Assembly (NCBI GenBank): GCA_024233865.1
Contig: JACKPA010000004.1
Location: forward strand, 267,909-331,908
Source: Leptospiraceae bacterium
GTDB lineage: Bacteria; Spirochaetota; Leptospiria; Leptospirales; Leptospiraceae
Reading direction: 5' to 3'
Length of the DNA: 64,000 nucleotides
Below the pieces are notes generated by a model. The model ran no database searches, was not told where the DNA came from, and saw only the letters and a list, made by a program, of their open reading frames with translations. The position numbers were made by a program, and so were the translations under genes. Shown here piece after piece: positions 49,185 to 57,945 of this stretch (its first letter is position 1; every line of letters begins with the position of its first letter).

Positions 49185-49580
49185 TTAATCCAAAGAAAAT
49201 CTTGGATTCGTAATTTCCAACTTTTCTTTTAAGCTCTGTTTGACAAGTTCCCAAACTTCTTTGTTTGTATCATCTGATTTTTCTTTCCTAATTTTTTCCA
49301 CTAAATTTTTGTTTAATTGTTCGCCTAACTTCATCTTCTCCAAGTAGGTTAGACTGATATTGGGTTTTTCTTCTCCAAGGTATTTAGACAATCTTTCCAG
49401 CTCAAGGTTTAGATACTTTTCACCTAGCTTGAATTCTCTTGCCACAACTCCCAACATATTCCAACTTACCAAAGCCCTATACGAAAGAAAATCGTTTTCT
49501 TTTACGGCTGGCATTATATCTTTAATCAATAAATCTTGTATTGTTTCTAATAAATTTACTGCATCTGGTCTATCCTGCAT
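49185..49580 (-). CDS. DUF6285 protein, LvaB-like accessory subunit
   Basis: 131 residues, helical. The opening QDRPDAVNLLETIQDLLIKDIMPAV and LVSWNMLGVVAREF match DUF6285, the family that sits beside ACAD10/11-type phosphotransferases. The start overlaps the end of the phosphotransferase gene by 11 bases. In the levulinate pathway the equivalent small protein LvaB is needed with LvaA for phosphorylation of 4-hydroxyacyl-CoA. Confidence 0.8.
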   Translation of the reverse strand: MQDRPDAVNLLETIQDLLIKDIMPAVKENDFLSYRALVSWNMLGVVAREFKLGEKYLNLELERLSKYLGEEKPNISLTYLEKMKLGEQLNKNLVEKIRKEKSDDTNKEVWELVKQSLKEKLEITNPRFSLD

Positions 49581-50604
49581 TTTCTATCAACCTCATTGCT
49601 TCATATTCCATTTCGCTTGTTCGTCTTCCAATGGAAGCCAATTCAATTCCTTTGTCCTTCCCCGATAAGTGTCTTTCTGCTTGACCTGCTGAACCTACAG
49701 CCCATCTTAAATTCCCAATCACTTCCCAAAACAAAACTTTTTTGGAATCTACGGGAACCCTTGAATAAAATTCATAAGCTTCGAAAAACTCATTTCTTGT
49801 CGTAATTCCTCCGGCTTCTTTGTTTAATTTTCCAAACCTCCAATCCCTCATACAAAACCAACTAATATCTTCATGCCTGTCACCCCAATGCGTAAATTCC
49901 CAGTCCAAAATACCTTGTAGTCCTTCTTGGTTGAACATAAAATTCCCCGTACGAAAGTCACCATGAACCAATACGATCTTGTCACAATCGGGTGCGTTTT
50001 TAGATGCCCAATTTAAGATTAATTCCATAGCCGGATGCGGACTGGACAAACTTTCTACTTCTTTTCTTACAACTTCCACAGCAATGTGTGAGTAGTTATT
50101 ATCCAAAGGTTTTCCACCGGATAAGACTTTCTGCAATTTCTCATCGCTACAGTCTTTGGGAGTAATGGAATGAATTTTTGCCAAATTTTCCGCAAGTTCG
50201 ATGGGCATGGATGATCTGATTTTGTTTAAACCGGCATCTTTTACTACATACCTTCCGTTCGCTTTTCCCGTAATCTTTTGCATTATAAAAAAGGGATTAC
50301 CCGTAAAAGATGAGTCCTTTTCCAACCAATACGGGCGAGGTGTTTTTACACCGTGAGAATAGGCGAGAGAGGTTACTGAAAATTCATCTTCTTTGGATAT
50401 ACTGGCATACAAAGAACCTCCTTTATCGGTTCTTAAAACAAGTTCATGAAAACCCTGCCATTCTCCGGAGTCGATTTGTAAACCAAAACTATAATTGTCT
50501 TGACATGCACCACCACCACCACTGAGTGAAAAGAAATCTCGAATCTCCAATCGAGATTTCAGTCTATTGGAAAGATAAGTTTCCAACTTTTCTTTTAATG
50601 TCAT
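49570..50604 (-). CDS. APH-family phosphotransferase, LvaA/ACAD10-11 kinase type
   Basis: 344 residues. A kinase-like fold with IVLVHGDFRTGNFMF (catalytic Asp and Asn), GILDWEFTHWGDRHEDISWF (metal-binding Asp) and an N-terminal Gly-rich SLSGGGGACQDNY. Paralogues are the N-terminal domains of human ACAD10/ACAD11 and LvaA, which phosphorylate the 4-hydroxyl of 4-hydroxyacyl-CoA. The ATGA overlap with the TetR gene and the adjoining acyl-CoA dehydrogenase gene support that role over antibiotic resistance. Confidence 0.87.
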   Translation of the reverse strand: MTLKEKLETYLSNRLKSRLEIRDFFSLSGGGGACQDNYSFGLQIDSGEWQGFHELVLRTDKGGSLYASISKEDEFSVTSLAYSHGVKTPRPYWLEKDSSFTGNPFFIMQKITGKANGRYVVKDAGLNKIRSSMPIELAENLAKIHSITPKDCSDEKLQKVLSGGKPLDNNYSHIAVEVVRKEVESLSSPHPAMELILNWASKNAPDCDKIVLVHGDFRTGNFMFNQEGLQGILDWEFTHWGDRHEDISWFCMRDWRFGKLNKEAGGITTRNEFFEAYEFYSRVPVDSKKVLFWEVIGNLRWAVGSAGQAERHLSGKDKGIELASIGRRTSEMEYEAMRLIENAG

Positions 50605-51320
50605 TTTAGCTCCTTACTATTTGTGTTTTCAATATTTTGATAAACAAAACGAATTAAGAAATTAGCATATTCTTCCACTGAAATTTTTCTTTCAGAATAT
50701 TTATACCGCTTTAGATACCAATCTTGCAAAAGTGCTTTGATGGCACTAGCTGTTAGAAGAGGATAGGGAATTTCAAATTCACCGTTTTGTATTCCGTCTT
50801 TCAAGAGTTCTTCAAAAACGTTTTCCGTAAATTGCTCCATTGTTATGGCTTTTTTTTGATCTTCAGGTTTTAGGCTTTTTGCTTCCATATAAAAAAAGTA
50901 AAAAATCTTACTGATAGACTCGCTCAAATACAAATGGGTGCAAATTCCTCGTAACAATCTTTCAGACGAATTTTGTCCAGCCCTAATACTTTCTTGCATG
51001 ATTTTATTGATTAAGGCTTGTCCTTGTATGTACATCATGTTTAAGAATTCCTCTTTGCTAGAAAAGTAATTGTAGAGTGCCCCCATACTCAATTCGCTTT
51101 CTCTGCTTAGGTCTCGCAAGCTCATGGCGTGGAAGCCTTGCTTGTGGCTTATTTTGATAACCGTTTTCATAATTTTTGTTAGGTTCTTTATTGCTAATTC
51201 TTCTTTTTTGATCTTTATGGAATTGCGGTTATCTTGGTAGATTTCTTTGCAAATTCCTTCTATAGAAAGAGGATGCAAAAGCACAAACTCCTTATAAGTA
51301 AATGGTAATGCAAGATTCAC
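50601..51320 (-). CDS. TetR/AcrR-family regulator
   Basis: 239 residues from a GTG with AAAGGA seven bases upstream. An internal TTG at 51278, with TAAGGAG before it, is a credible alternative that removes 14 residues. The HTH is FHAMSLRDLSRESELSMGALYNYFSSKEE, beginning near residue 65 after an unusual N-terminal extension. It lies within the acyl-CoA operon, and a palindrome of TetR type is found before the first gene, so it is probably a ligand-released repressor of the operon. Confidence 0.9.
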   Translation of the reverse strand: MNLALPFTYKEFVLLHPLSIEGICKEIYQDNRNSIKIKKEELAIKNLTKIMKTVIKISHKQGFHAMSLRDLSRESELSMGALYNYFSSKEEFLNMMYIQGQALINKIMQESIRAGQNSSERLLRGICTHLYLSESISKIFYFFYMEAKSLKPEDQKKAITMEQFTENVFEELLKDGIQNGEFEIPYPLLTASAIKALLQDWYLKRYKYSERKISVEEYANFLIRFVYQNIENTNSKELK

Positions 51321-51341
51321 TATTCATTCCTTTGGAAAGTT

Positions 51342-52550
51342 CTACTTTTGGGAACTCTTTTTATAGTTTCGAAGGATTCTTTTTCCCAAAGAAGCTTTGT
51401 GAACTTCATCTGCTCCGTCATAAATTCTGGCTCCTCTTTCATGGCGATAAAAATAGGCAAGAATCGTATCATCGGACATTCCAAGCCCACCATGTACTTG
51501 TAACGCCCTATCTATCACCTTTTGCATTGTATTGGCTACGACAAATTTAATCATGGATACTTCATCACGAGATTTATTCATCCCCAGATTGTCTATTGAC
51601 CAAGCTGCCGAAAGGGTCATCAGTCTTGCTGCTTGAATTTCGGCTGCACATTCTGCAACCCAGTTTTGAATCACTTCCTTGTCTGCTAACTTCCTTCCGT
51701 CTACTTCGATCACCCTTTCATTTGCCCTTTCACACATTAATTCAAGAGATCTATTGCAAATTCCAAGCCATCGCATACAATGGTGAATACGTCCAGGTCC
51801 AAGCCGTTCCTGGGCTAGCTTAAATCCATGTCCTTCTTTTCCCAAAAGGTTTTTCTGCGAAACACGACAAGATTGAAACATCACTTCACCATGACTATTA
51901 TAATCACTTCCCTTTTCACCCATAATGGAAATATTTCTAATCAAGTTGAAACCGGGATTATCACAAGGAACAATGATCATACTTGTTCGCATTGCGGGAC
52001 TTGCATTCGGATTCGTCACCATCATAGCAATAGCAAAAGACGCACCATCAGCACCCGTTGTGTACCACTTATGTCCGTTTAAAATATAGTCACCTCCATC
52101 TTTCACCGCAGTTCCTTCCATCAGTAAGGGATTGGAACCGGCAGTATTCACCTCTGTCATGGCAAAGCAACTTCTAATTTCACCTTTTACAAGTGGTTTT
52201 AAATACTTTTCTTTTTGCTCATCCGTTCCAAACAGGTGAAGGATTTCAATATTTCCGGCATCCGGTGCTTGTGTTCCAAATAGGTAATGTCCCAAAGGAG
52301 AACGTCCCAGAGATTCGGAAATTAGTCCATGCTCAACGAGGTTTAGTCCCATTCCTCCAAGTTCTTCCGGATAATTGGGACCCCATAAACCCATTTGTCT
52401 AACCTTGTTCCTCTTTTCTTCCAATTCGGGGAGCAATTCCTTAAATTCATGCCTAAAGAAAGACGCTTCAAAAGGAAATACTTCCTTTCTCATAAAAGTG
52501 TCAATCATCCTTAATACTGTTTTCATTTTTTCTGATACTGTAAAGTCCAT
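51342..52550 (-). CDS. Acyl-CoA dehydrogenase, LvaC/ACAD11-like
   Basis: 402 residues, complete. FAMTEVNTAGSNPLLM, the NGHKWYTTGAD segment, ERLGPGRIHHCMRWLG, LQVHGGLGMSDD and IYDGADEVHKASLGKRIL are all typical of the ACAD10/11 branch. In this branch the flavoenzyme helps turn the 4-phosphoacyl-CoA into the 3-hydroxyacyl isomer via an enoyl intermediate. It is the first gene of the operon. A strong promoter lies immediately in front, so the transcript may be leaderless. Confidence 0.92.
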   Translation of the reverse strand: MDFTVSEKMKTVLRMIDTFMRKEVFPFEASFFRHEFKELLPELEEKRNKVRQMGLWGPNYPEELGGMGLNLVEHGLISESLGRSPLGHYLFGTQAPDAGNIEILHLFGTDEQKEKYLKPLVKGEIRSCFAMTEVNTAGSNPLLMEGTAVKDGGDYILNGHKWYTTGADGASFAIAMMVTNPNASPAMRTSMIIVPCDNPGFNLIRNISIMGEKGSDYNSHGEVMFQSCRVSQKNLLGKEGHGFKLAQERLGPGRIHHCMRWLGICNRSLELMCERANERVIEVDGRKLADKEVIQNWVAECAAEIQAARLMTLSAAWSIDNLGMNKSRDEVSMIKFVVANTMQKVIDRALQVHGGLGMSDDTILAYFYRHERGARIYDGADEVHKASLGKRILRNYKKSSQK

Positions 52551-52556
52551 GAATTC

Positions 52557-52585
52557 ACCATAAAATCAAACTCATAAAATGTCAA
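52557..52585 (-). promoter_or_regulatory. Sigma-70-type promoter of the acyl-CoA operon
   Basis: The minus strand reads TTGACA, 17 bases, then TATGGT, ending seven bases before the ATG of the acyl-CoA dehydrogenase gene. Transcription would start at or next to the first base of the codon, predicting a leaderless mRNA. Confidence 0.6.
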
Positions 52586-52594
52586 TAAAAAAAC

Positions 52595-52606
52595 GAGCGT
52601 TCGCTC
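52595..52606. promoter_or_regulatory. TetR-type operator palindrome
   Basis: GAGCG TT CGCTC, a 5-bp dyad extended by flanking A/T pairs, lies ten bases upstream of the -35 box of the acyl-CoA operon. It sits in the divergent gap to the methyltransferase gene. It is the probable site of the operon's own TetR protein. Confidence 0.55.
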
Positions 52607-52708
52607 ATATTATTTATAAAATTTAAACGCAAATAGCGTGAGTTTCAGATAAGCAATTTAATTTCAAAATTAGTTTATTTTTTTTCAAAGATTTTATTTA
52701 TTAACATA

Positions 52709-53560
52709 ATGACAGGTTTCTATGAACATCCAAATGGAAAGTTATTTTCTGGAGATTCAATTGAATGGTTGAAAACAATTGAATCCGAAAGTATTGACTT
52801 AATATTTGCAGACCCACCTTATAACATAAAAAAAGCTTACTGGGATACTTTTGAATCTCAAGAACAATATGTAGACTGGTCTCTTAAGTGGATAGAACAA
52901 GCTGCACGAGTTTTAAAAAAAAACGGGTCAATGTATGTGTGTGGTTTTTCGGAAATTCTCGCTGACATAAAATCTCCTACTATGAAATTTTTTAAAACCT
53001 GTCGATGGATTATTTGGAATTATAAAAATAAAGCAAATTTAGGAAATGATTGGGGGCGTTCCCATGAAAGTCTTCTGCATTTAAGAAAAAGTAAAGAGTT
53101 TACATTGAATATAGATGATATTCGAATTCCGTATTCGGAGCATACTCTAAAGTATCCGTCACATCCACAAGCAGAGACAAGCCAGTATGGAAAAGGAAAA
53201 AGTCAACTTTGGAAACCGAATCCTAAAGGAGCAAAACCCAAAGACGTGATAGAAATCCCAACAACTTGTAATGGTATGCATGAAAAAACAAAACATCCAA
53301 CGCAGAAACCGGAAGAGCTACTTAGAAAAATAATATTAGCATCTTCTAATGTTGGTGATATTGTTTTAGATCCGTTCATTGGTTCAGGAACAACATCAGT
53401 TGCGGCTGAACAATTGAAAAGAAAATGGTTGGGTTGTGATTTATCTTCTGAGTATCTAGATTGGGCAATTGATCGAATCGAAAAAGTAGAGCCATGGGAT
53501 ATTAGCAAGTGGATTCAATATGATTTGAATAATGCCAAAAGACGCAATTTAATTCGATGA
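52709..53560 (+). CDS. Orphan DNA methyltransferase (adenine-N6 or cytosine-N4)
   Basis: 283 residues. The catalytic motif FADPPYNIKK comes first and the SAM motif LDPFIGSGTTSVAAEQL comes near the C-terminus, the beta-class order. A target-recognition region lies between (about 100-200) and the family feature HPTQKPEELL is present. The DPPY form favours m6A. No restriction endonuclease gene is adjacent, so it is an orphan. The 3' end overlaps the batB end by 12 bases on the opposite strand. Confidence 0.9.
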   Translation: MTGFYEHPNGKLFSGDSIEWLKTIESESIDLIFADPPYNIKKAYWDTFESQEQYVDWSLKWIEQAARVLKKNGSMYVCGFSEILADIKSPTMKFFKTCRWIIWNYKNKANLGNDWGRSHESLLHLRKSKEFTLNIDDIRIPYSEHTLKYPSHPQAETSQYGKGKSQLWKPNPKGAKPKDVIEIPTTCNGMHEKTKHPTQKPEELLRKIILASSNVGDIVLDPFIGSGTTSVAAEQLKRKWLGCDLSSEYLDWAIDRIEKVEPWDISKWIQYDLNNAKRRNLIR

Positions 53561-54598
53561 TAACTTCCTTTTTAACCAAAAGTCCAAAACAGTTATATCC
53601 AAAAGAAGCAAAAACAAAGCAGGGTATAGAAAATACTGAAATCCATCTTTTTGATTTAGTTTGCGCATATAAGTTCCGATGTTTTTATTCATAGAGTTCA
53701 CTTTTGTAGTGAGCTTTGACGCTTCTTCTGGATTTTCCGTAAGGTTCACGTAATCTGCTGAATGATCACTTGCGAGCTGTCTCAAAAGAGTGCTGTTTAG
53801 CTTGGAAACAATTAGATCAGGATTGTTGAAATTATTGGTAAGTTGTCCACTTTTTGTGACGTAACCTGAAATTCCGTTTTCTTCATCTTTAAACAGTATG
53901 TGACCTCCGTTTTCCGTTCCGACTGCCCATACAATTAGATTGGCGGAAATATCTCCTGGTAAGGAAGACTTCATATCTTCTCCGTCTGTCACCAAAACCA
54001 AGATTCGGTTTCGATACAATTTGGACGATTTCATCAGTTCGGACGCTTTATCAAAAGCTTGGCGTATATCAGTACCTGTATTGGGAATTATATCTACATC
54101 CATACCGCGTATATAATCGGCAAAAGCTGCTATATCATCCGTCATAGGGCAGTACAAAAATGGACTTCCAGCAAAAGCAAGGATCCCTAAACGATTTTTA
54201 CTGAGTTCCGGCAACATTCTGAGAACCGTTTCTTTGAACTTGCTCAATCTATTGGGTGGAGTGTCTACCGTATTCATGGAAAGGCTTACGTCTACCATAA
54301 AAAGGATGTCTACTCCTTGGCTCGCATAGTCAGCAAGGGGTTTGGATTCTTCAAACGAAGGATTAAGAATAGCAAAAATAAACAAAATGGTCACCATACA
54401 ATACAAAACGTATCTGGCATAAGAAAGGAACTTAGGGTGAACCTTACTTCTCTGGTTTATTCCCGGATAAATTTTTATAAACTTATCAAAATTAATCCGA
54501 AACATATATTTTTTATAGATATATAGAACAATGCTTGCAAATAATAGCAAAGACAAAACGAGCGAAACGGAGTTTAAATTTTTTAAGCTATCCATCAT
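53549..54598 (-). CDS. batB: BatB, vWA-domain membrane protein
   Basis: 349 residues. Two N-terminal helices flank a basic loop; the von Willebrand A domain has the MIDAS motif DVSLS and a second acidic element in VTDGED; a C-terminal transmembrane helix follows. The start overlaps the batA stop (ATGA). Bat proteins in Leptospira and Bacteroides are membrane-bound and are linked to stress or envelope functions; the molecular activity is unknown. Confidence 0.87.
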   Translation of the reverse strand: MMDSLKNLNSVSLVLSLLLFASIVLYIYKKYMFRINFDKFIKIYPGINQRSKVHPKFLSYARYVLYCMVTILFIFAILNPSFEESKPLADYASQGVDILFMVDVSLSMNTVDTPPNRLSKFKETVLRMLPELSKNRLGILAFAGSPFLYCPMTDDIAAFADYIRGMDVDIIPNTGTDIRQAFDKASELMKSSKLYRNRILVLVTDGEDMKSSLPGDISANLIVWAVGTENGGHILFKDEENGISGYVTKSGQLTNNFNNPDLIVSKLNSTLLRQLASDHSADYVNLTENPEEASKLTTKVNSMNKNIGTYMRKLNQKDGFQYFLYPALFLLLLDITVLDFWLKRKLSSN

Positions 54599-55542
54599 AA
54601 ATAATATCTTAAATAAAAAGTTCTAATAAGTAAATCTATTGCAAAAAGCAAAATGGCTACGTTTAAAAAATAATAAAAATAGCTTTCTACCGCAACTTCC
54701 GGTTTGGAAACCAAAAGGTCTTTTTCCAATTCATCTATGGAGTTTAAAACCTCAGCAAATTCGTTTGGGTCCGTAGCACGATAAAACAATCCGCCGGATA
54801 GTATTGATATTTCGTTTAAACTCTCAAAGTCAACTTGAAATGCACCGGGCAATTCTTTCCCAATACCAATTGTATAAATCTTGACTCCGAATTGTTTGGC
54901 TGTTTTGGCAGCCGTTGTCACGTCAATTTTCCCTGTATTGGAAACGCCATCGGTTATAACAAGTAATACTTTGGATTTTGCTTTGGAATGTTTTAGTCTA
55001 TAGGTAGAAAGAATTATCGCGTCTCCAATGGCGGTTCCTTGCTCGGAAACGGAGGATTCGTTGATTTCATTTACAATTTCCGTAAGAGAAGCTTTGTCCC
55101 CCGTCAAAGGAGATTGCAAATAGGCAGCTCCCGCAAATATAACCAAACCTAATCTGTCATTTATCCTTTTATGGATAAAGTTTTTAATCAAATCTTTGGA
55201 AATATCGAGCCTGTTTTTGGGTCTGAAGTCATTGCTTCTTACCATAGAGCCGGAAACATCAATGGCGATCATCATGTCAATTCCACTCATATTTTCGGGC
55301 ATTAGGTAGGTTTTACTTCCCGGTTCGGCTAAAGCAAAAACAACCAATACGATTGGAATAAATCGAATAAAAGGAAAATAGTCATAATAACGAACAAGGT
55401 TTCTTCGATTGGGATTTTCGATTTGGTTGCTAATTTTTAGGCTAGCCTTGTTTAGGTGTAATTTGGCAATGTAATAAACAATTGCATAAAGAAAAATTGG
55501 AATGAGTAGGTATAAAACCTGGGGTTTTTGAAATACATTCAT
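54595..55542 (-). CDS. batA: BatA, vWA-domain membrane protein
   Basis: 315 residues from the ATG at 55542, which overlaps the preceding stop (ATGA); a start at 55563 would lie inside the previous gene. N-terminal helices with the FQKPQVLYLLIPIFL opening are followed by a vWA domain with MIDAS DVSGS and TDGVSNTG, and a C-terminal helix. It forms a coupled chain with the upstream DUF and batB. Confidence 0.9.
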   Translation of the reverse strand: MNVFQKPQVLYLLIPIFLYAIVYYIAKLHLNKASLKISNQIENPNRRNLVRYYDYFPFIRFIPIVLVVFALAEPGSKTYLMPENMSGIDMMIAIDVSGSMVRSNDFRPKNRLDISKDLIKNFIHKRINDRLGLVIFAGAAYLQSPLTGDKASLTEIVNEINESSVSEQGTAIGDAIILSTYRLKHSKAKSKVLLVITDGVSNTGKIDVTTAAKTAKQFGVKIYTIGIGKELPGAFQVDFESLNEISILSGGLFYRATDPNEFAEVLNSIDELEKDLLVSKPEVAVESYFYYFLNVAILLFAIDLLIRTFYLRYYL

Positions 55543-56402
55543 GTTTGTAATAACTCTCTCCAATACTTTGCCAGTTCCACTGCTTTTTGGTGAGAAATCA
55601 TCTCGTTATTTGGCATATATTTTACAGAATTAAAATAGATCGTCAATTTTTCCAATTGAACCGGAGAAATATTGTAACGATTTTTTAGAATTTCGTTTAT
55701 TTCTTCTTGGGATTTATGGAATATAAATGTTCCGGTTTGATTGGTTATGATTTCTTTAATATAGCCGGAAAGTATATAGATAAAGTCTTTGTGCCGAATT
55801 TCAGTGTGCAGGCTATCCTGAATTCCGTTAATTTTATCCCTATAATAGTGTAATTCTTTACTATTATTTGGTTCAATAATTGCGTCCATTGGATTTTTAT
55901 ATTTATTTTTTAGATATGATATGGCAAACAAAATGGCAGTAACCACAAGAACAATTCCAAGAATAAGAAAAATCAAGCGAATAAGATAGGGACCGGAAAA
56001 TGCGATTGGATCGGTAATGTCTAAAAGGTCTTTTTCACCTTGTAAAACGCTTTTTACGGTTATGATTTTCTGGCTTCTAAATTCCGTATCATCCATATCG
56101 AACCAAGAAACGGGAACAATAAATTCGCCTGATTCAAAATAGACCACTTTGATTTGAATTTGTGTATTATTTTTGACAATATCGATTATTTCGGCGTAAG
56201 GGAGGTCTTCGTTTTCCTCTTTGTTTAAAAAACCTTTAGCCGGTAGTTCCCATTTGGAAATTTCATCAGGTGAAAACTGTAAGGTAAGAACAACTTCATC
56301 TCCGACTCGAATGGATGGTTTACTTAGAGTTTCCATAACTTCTGCTTTTATGGGAAGAGCAAAAAGCGACACAAAAAGAAATATAAAAATACGATAAACC
56401 AT
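55539..56402 (-). CDS. Exported membrane protein of the bat operon (BatD/DUF4381-like position)
   Basis: 287 residues. A signal peptide (FIFLFVSLFALPIKA) precedes a beta-sandwich domain like the N-terminal part of BatD. A central transmembrane helix and a cytoplasmic helical domain follow. It is coupled to batA. In other genomes MoxR and DUF58 genes precede such proteins. Here the upstream sequence gives way to the CRISPR array, so the operon is either reduced or its MoxR/DUF58 part is elsewhere. Confidence 0.65.
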   Translation of the reverse strand: MVYRIFIFLFVSLFALPIKAEVMETLSKPSIRVGDEVVLTLQFSPDEISKWELPAKGFLNKEENEDLPYAEIIDIVKNNTQIQIKVVYFESGEFIVPVSWFDMDDTEFRSQKIITVKSVLQGEKDLLDITDPIAFSGPYLIRLIFLILGIVLVVTAILFAISYLKNKYKNPMDAIIEPNNSKELHYYRDKINGIQDSLHTEIRHKDFIYILSGYIKEIITNQTGTFIFHKSQEEINEILKNRYNISPVQLEKLTIYFNSVKYMPNNEMISHQKAVELAKYWRELLQT

Positions 56403-56559
56403 TTTCTACTATCGTAAGAATTTATATATATTAAGAAATAACAAGTCTTTTTTCTTGTGAAAAAAAGAAGTATTTATACCCATGGTAAGATTTTTGAAAA
56501 TAAAGTCTCAATTCTTGAATACCCCCCTAATGAGTTCAAATTGGATTAGAGTCTAATTT

Positions 56560-56579
56560 CTCCCCCTTGCAAGGGGGAG
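56560..56579. repeat. 20-bp perfect palindrome
   Basis: CTCCCCCTTGCAAGGGGGAG lies between the bat operon and the leader-distal end of the CRISPR array. It resembles the palindrome at 34212-34236 in base composition and form. A terminator function for array transcription is possible. Confidence 0.5.
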
Positions 56580-56628
56580 CATAAGAGCTTCACAAAAACG
56601 AAAGCTACTGTGGGGGCAACTATGGAGC

Positions 56629-57538
56629 TGACCAATCCTCTCAAACGAGGGAAATCCTTTCGGACAAAAAGTATGCTCTTGAAATAGAGCAGGTTAAAGA
56701 TTAGTCTCAATCCTCTCAAACGAGGGAAATCCTTTCGGACTAAGAAGAATGAGAACAGCAAAATTTTTTATTATTTTAGCAACAGTCTCAATCCTCTCAA
56801 ACGAGGGAAATCCTTTCGGACAAAGAGGTAAGAGTCGATGAAAAATAGTTTTAAAGTTTTCAGAGTCTCAATCCTCTCAAACGAGGGAAATCCTTTCGGA
56901 CGAAAGATGGAAATCGGAAATGGCGACCATGGATATTGATAAAGTCTCAATCCTCTCAAACGAGGGAAATCCTTTCGGACAAAACCGGATACCAGGGTAG
57001 AAAGAAAGCAATTATCATTTTTAGTCTCAATCCTCTCAAACGAGGGAAATCCTTTCGGACAAAAGAGAAATACACAAAGTTTTTTGGTTGTGAATGGAAA
57101 TTGTCTCAATCCTCTCAAACGAGGGAAATCCTTTCGGACTTGAACAGGCATTCAACGAAGTGAATAGGTACAAAGTACGTCTCAATCCTCTCAAACGAGG
57201 GAAATCCTTTCGGACAATACGGAGACAATCCCGCAAAATTGTTCAAAATCAATCAATTTTCATGTCTCAATCCTCTCAAACGAGGGAAATCCTTTCGGAC
57301 ATGTATTTTTCATAGTAAAGATAATAAACTTTATTTAATATTGTCTCAATCCTCTCAAACGAGGGAAATCCTTTCGGACGGACATATGGACTTTTTAAAA
57401 GAAAAAAAATTGCTCGTGGAAAGTCTCAATCCTCTCAAACGAGGGAAATCCTTTCGGACTTAAAAACCAATCTCGAAAATAAGTACGGTGGAAATATAAA
57501 AGTCTCAATCCTCTCAAACGAGGGAAATCCTTTCGGAC
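56629..57538 (-). CRISPR. CRISPR array, 12 repeats of 37 bp and 11 spacers
   Basis: Repeats begin at 56629, 56704, 56785, 56865, 56944, 57024, 57103, 57179, 57264, 57343, 57423 and 57502. Spacers are 38-48 bp. The plus-strand repeat begins GTCTCAATCCTCTC and ends TCCTTTCGGAC; eleven copies are identical. The copy at 56629 differs in its first four bases, the decay usual at the leader-distal end. On the minus strand the repeat ends ATTGAGAC, the form of an 8-base crRNA handle. Both points say the array is transcribed on the minus strand from a leader beyond 57538. Confidence 0.98.
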
Positions 57539-57686
57539 AGCACTTTGTTTCCAAGAGTTTTACAAACCACTTGAAAACTGCTTTCTAACACTCCGAAAAT
57601 CACAATGTACAAAGTTTAAAAACCAAATATATTTATGTCAATAAAAAATGATTAAAAAATCCCTTAAAATCAAAAAAAATTGTTTA
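57539..57686 (-). promoter_or_regulatory. Probable CRISPR leader
   Basis: AT-rich, gene-free DNA directly on the leader side of the array, with runs of A and T after 57600. No promoter stands out clearly. It lies between the newest repeat and the duplicated hairpin units. Confidence 0.5.
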
Positions 57687-57925
57687 TTTGGGAAACCTAG
57701 CACGTTTTTTGAGCTTTTGGAGGTTTCCCAAATATCACCGTCAATTTAACGGAAATCTATGCTGCCTGCTCCCTGAGCGTAGTCGAAGGGGGCAAATGGA
57801 GAGCATTTTTATTATGTATTGACATATACTTTTGGGAAACCTAGCCCTTTTTTTAGACTTTTGGAGGTTTCCCAAATATCAACATCTAATTTAACGGAAA
57901 TCTATGCTCCCGCCCTCTGAACATA
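57687..57925. repeat. Two tandem copies of a hairpin unit in the cas2-leader gap
   Basis: Each unit contains TTTGGGAAACCT and its exact reverse complement AGGTTTCCCAAA: 57687-57698 with 57721-57732, and 57831-57842 with 57865-57876. A shared tail containing AATTTAACGGAAATCTATGC follows. The units are about 144 bp apart. They could be transcribed terminator-like hairpins or sites bound by a regulator. Confidence 0.7.
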
Positions 57926-57945
57926 GAACTCCCGTTCCCTGTTTC

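Noticed and set aside
49570..50604. Aminoglycoside resistance kinase
   Set aside because: The APH fold is shared, but the DUF6285, acyl-CoA dehydrogenase and SDR neighbours fit the LvaA/ACAD10-11 branch better.
56546..57463. Several open frames across the CRISPR array with repeated KDFPRLRGL or NPLKRGKSF
   Set aside because: They are translations of the 37-bp CRISPR repeats.
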